Source: Bog-756 sp963835465
GTDB taxonomy: Bacteria; Actinomycetota; Acidimicrobiia; Acidimicrobiales; RAAP-2
Length of the DNA stretch: 64,000 nt
Assembly (NCBI GenBank): GCA_963835465.1
Contig: CAWIFR010000002.1
Span: forward strand, 186,001-250,000
Reading direction: 5' to 3'
Below are positions 63,757-64,000 of this stretch, in pieces. A program made the translations under genes and the position numbers. The notes under the pieces are model-generated. The model saw only the letters and a program-made list of their open reading frames with translations, was not told the DNA's origin and made no database searches. The number at the start of each line of letters is the position of its first letter. The first letter of the stretch is position 1.

Positions 63757-64000
63757 ATGAAGACGGTCGAGACGGTGCGGGGCCCGGTGCCGACGTCGAC
63801 CGACTTGGGCACCACGCTCATGCACGAGCACGTCTTCGTCCTGACTCCGGACATGCTGGCCAACTACCCGGCCGGATGGGACGAGGAGTCGAAGGTGGAG
63901 GAGGCCATCGACCGGCTGGCCCGGCTCAAGGCCCTCGGTGTGGACACCATCGTGGACCCCACCGTGGTGGGGCTGGGCCGCTACATCCCCCGGATCGAGC
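63757..64000 (+). CDS. Phosphotriesterase family protein (partial, runs off the window)
   Basis: The first 81 codons of a TIM-barrel hydrolase of the phosphotriesterase/aryldialkylphosphatase family. TVRGPVPTSTDLGTTLMHEHVFVL contains the HxH metal-binding motif and DTIVDPTVVGLGR follows the next strand. The rest is beyond the right edge. The family includes lactonases and phosphotriesterases; the substrate is not known. The ATG at 63757 follows GGGGGAGG. Confidence 0.82.
   Translation, partial: MKTVETVRGPVPTSTDLGTTLMHEHVFVLTPDMLANYPAGWDEESKVEEAIDRLARLKALGVDTIVDPTVVGLGRYIPRIE

Overview
The window comes from a high-GC actinobacterium. I infer the class Acidimicrobiia (low confidence). The grounds are about 70% GC, many GTG starts, genes that begin 6-8 bases after a TANNNT -10 box (leaderless transcripts), three luciferase-like (F420-type) oxidoreductases plus a fourth, and many CoA-ester, SDR, P450 and 3Fe-4S ferredoxin genes. 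There is no rRNA, CRISPR array, insertion sequence or phage module. One tRNA-Ser(GCT) is present.

Layout. 0-5.1 kb: YCII-like protein, D-2-hydroxyacid dehydrogenase, GNAT, NUDIX, a 59-aa Cys-rich protein, and a hemQ-larE-NIL operon. 5.2-6.95 kb: groEL under a perfect CIRCE operator. 7-14 kb: glutamine amidotransferase, TetR, two small membrane proteins, an MFS carrier, TMEM175-like channel, tRNA-Ser, PIG-V-like mannosyltransferase. 14.1-20.2 kb: rimO-pgsA-cinA, a DUF3048 membrane-anchored protein, and recA behind an SOS box. 20.3-22.2 kb: a Tat-exported protein with an N,N-dimethylformamidase beta-like domain.

22.4-30.6 kb holds a CBS-citrate synthase fusion and an HTH-citrate synthase fusion that bracket a PaaK-like CoA ligase and an LLM oxidoreductase; both fusion promoters carry TTGATCAA. 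30.8-53 kb is a catabolic region: aldehyde dehydrogenase, two P450s, SDRs, two CaiB-type CoA transferases, amidohydrolase, enoyl-CoA hydratase, acyl-CoA ligase, acyl-CoA dehydrogenase, an APH-type kinase, two ferredoxins, NTF2-fold enzymes and two TetR regulators. The ligase, dehydrogenase, SDR and kinase together resemble a 4-hydroxyacid (levulinate or lactone type) degradation set. 53.3-55.2 kb: a MacB/FtsX-type ABC exporter. 55.3-60.9 kb: a complete arginine deiminase operon (permease-arcA-arcB-arcC) ending in a tandem universal stress protein. 61.2-64 kb: SDR, acyl-CoA dehydrogenase, and the start of a phosphotriesterase-family gene.

A key caution: five genes (cinA, the DUF3048 gene, the Tat-exported gene, arcA and the last acyl-CoA dehydrogenase) are broken by about 20 frameshifts. 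All can be explained as single-base insertions, many in G or C runs, and they cluster at 16.4-22.2 and 62.2-63.6 kb. They look like homopolymer overcalls rather than gene decay, so these products should be read as probably intact.
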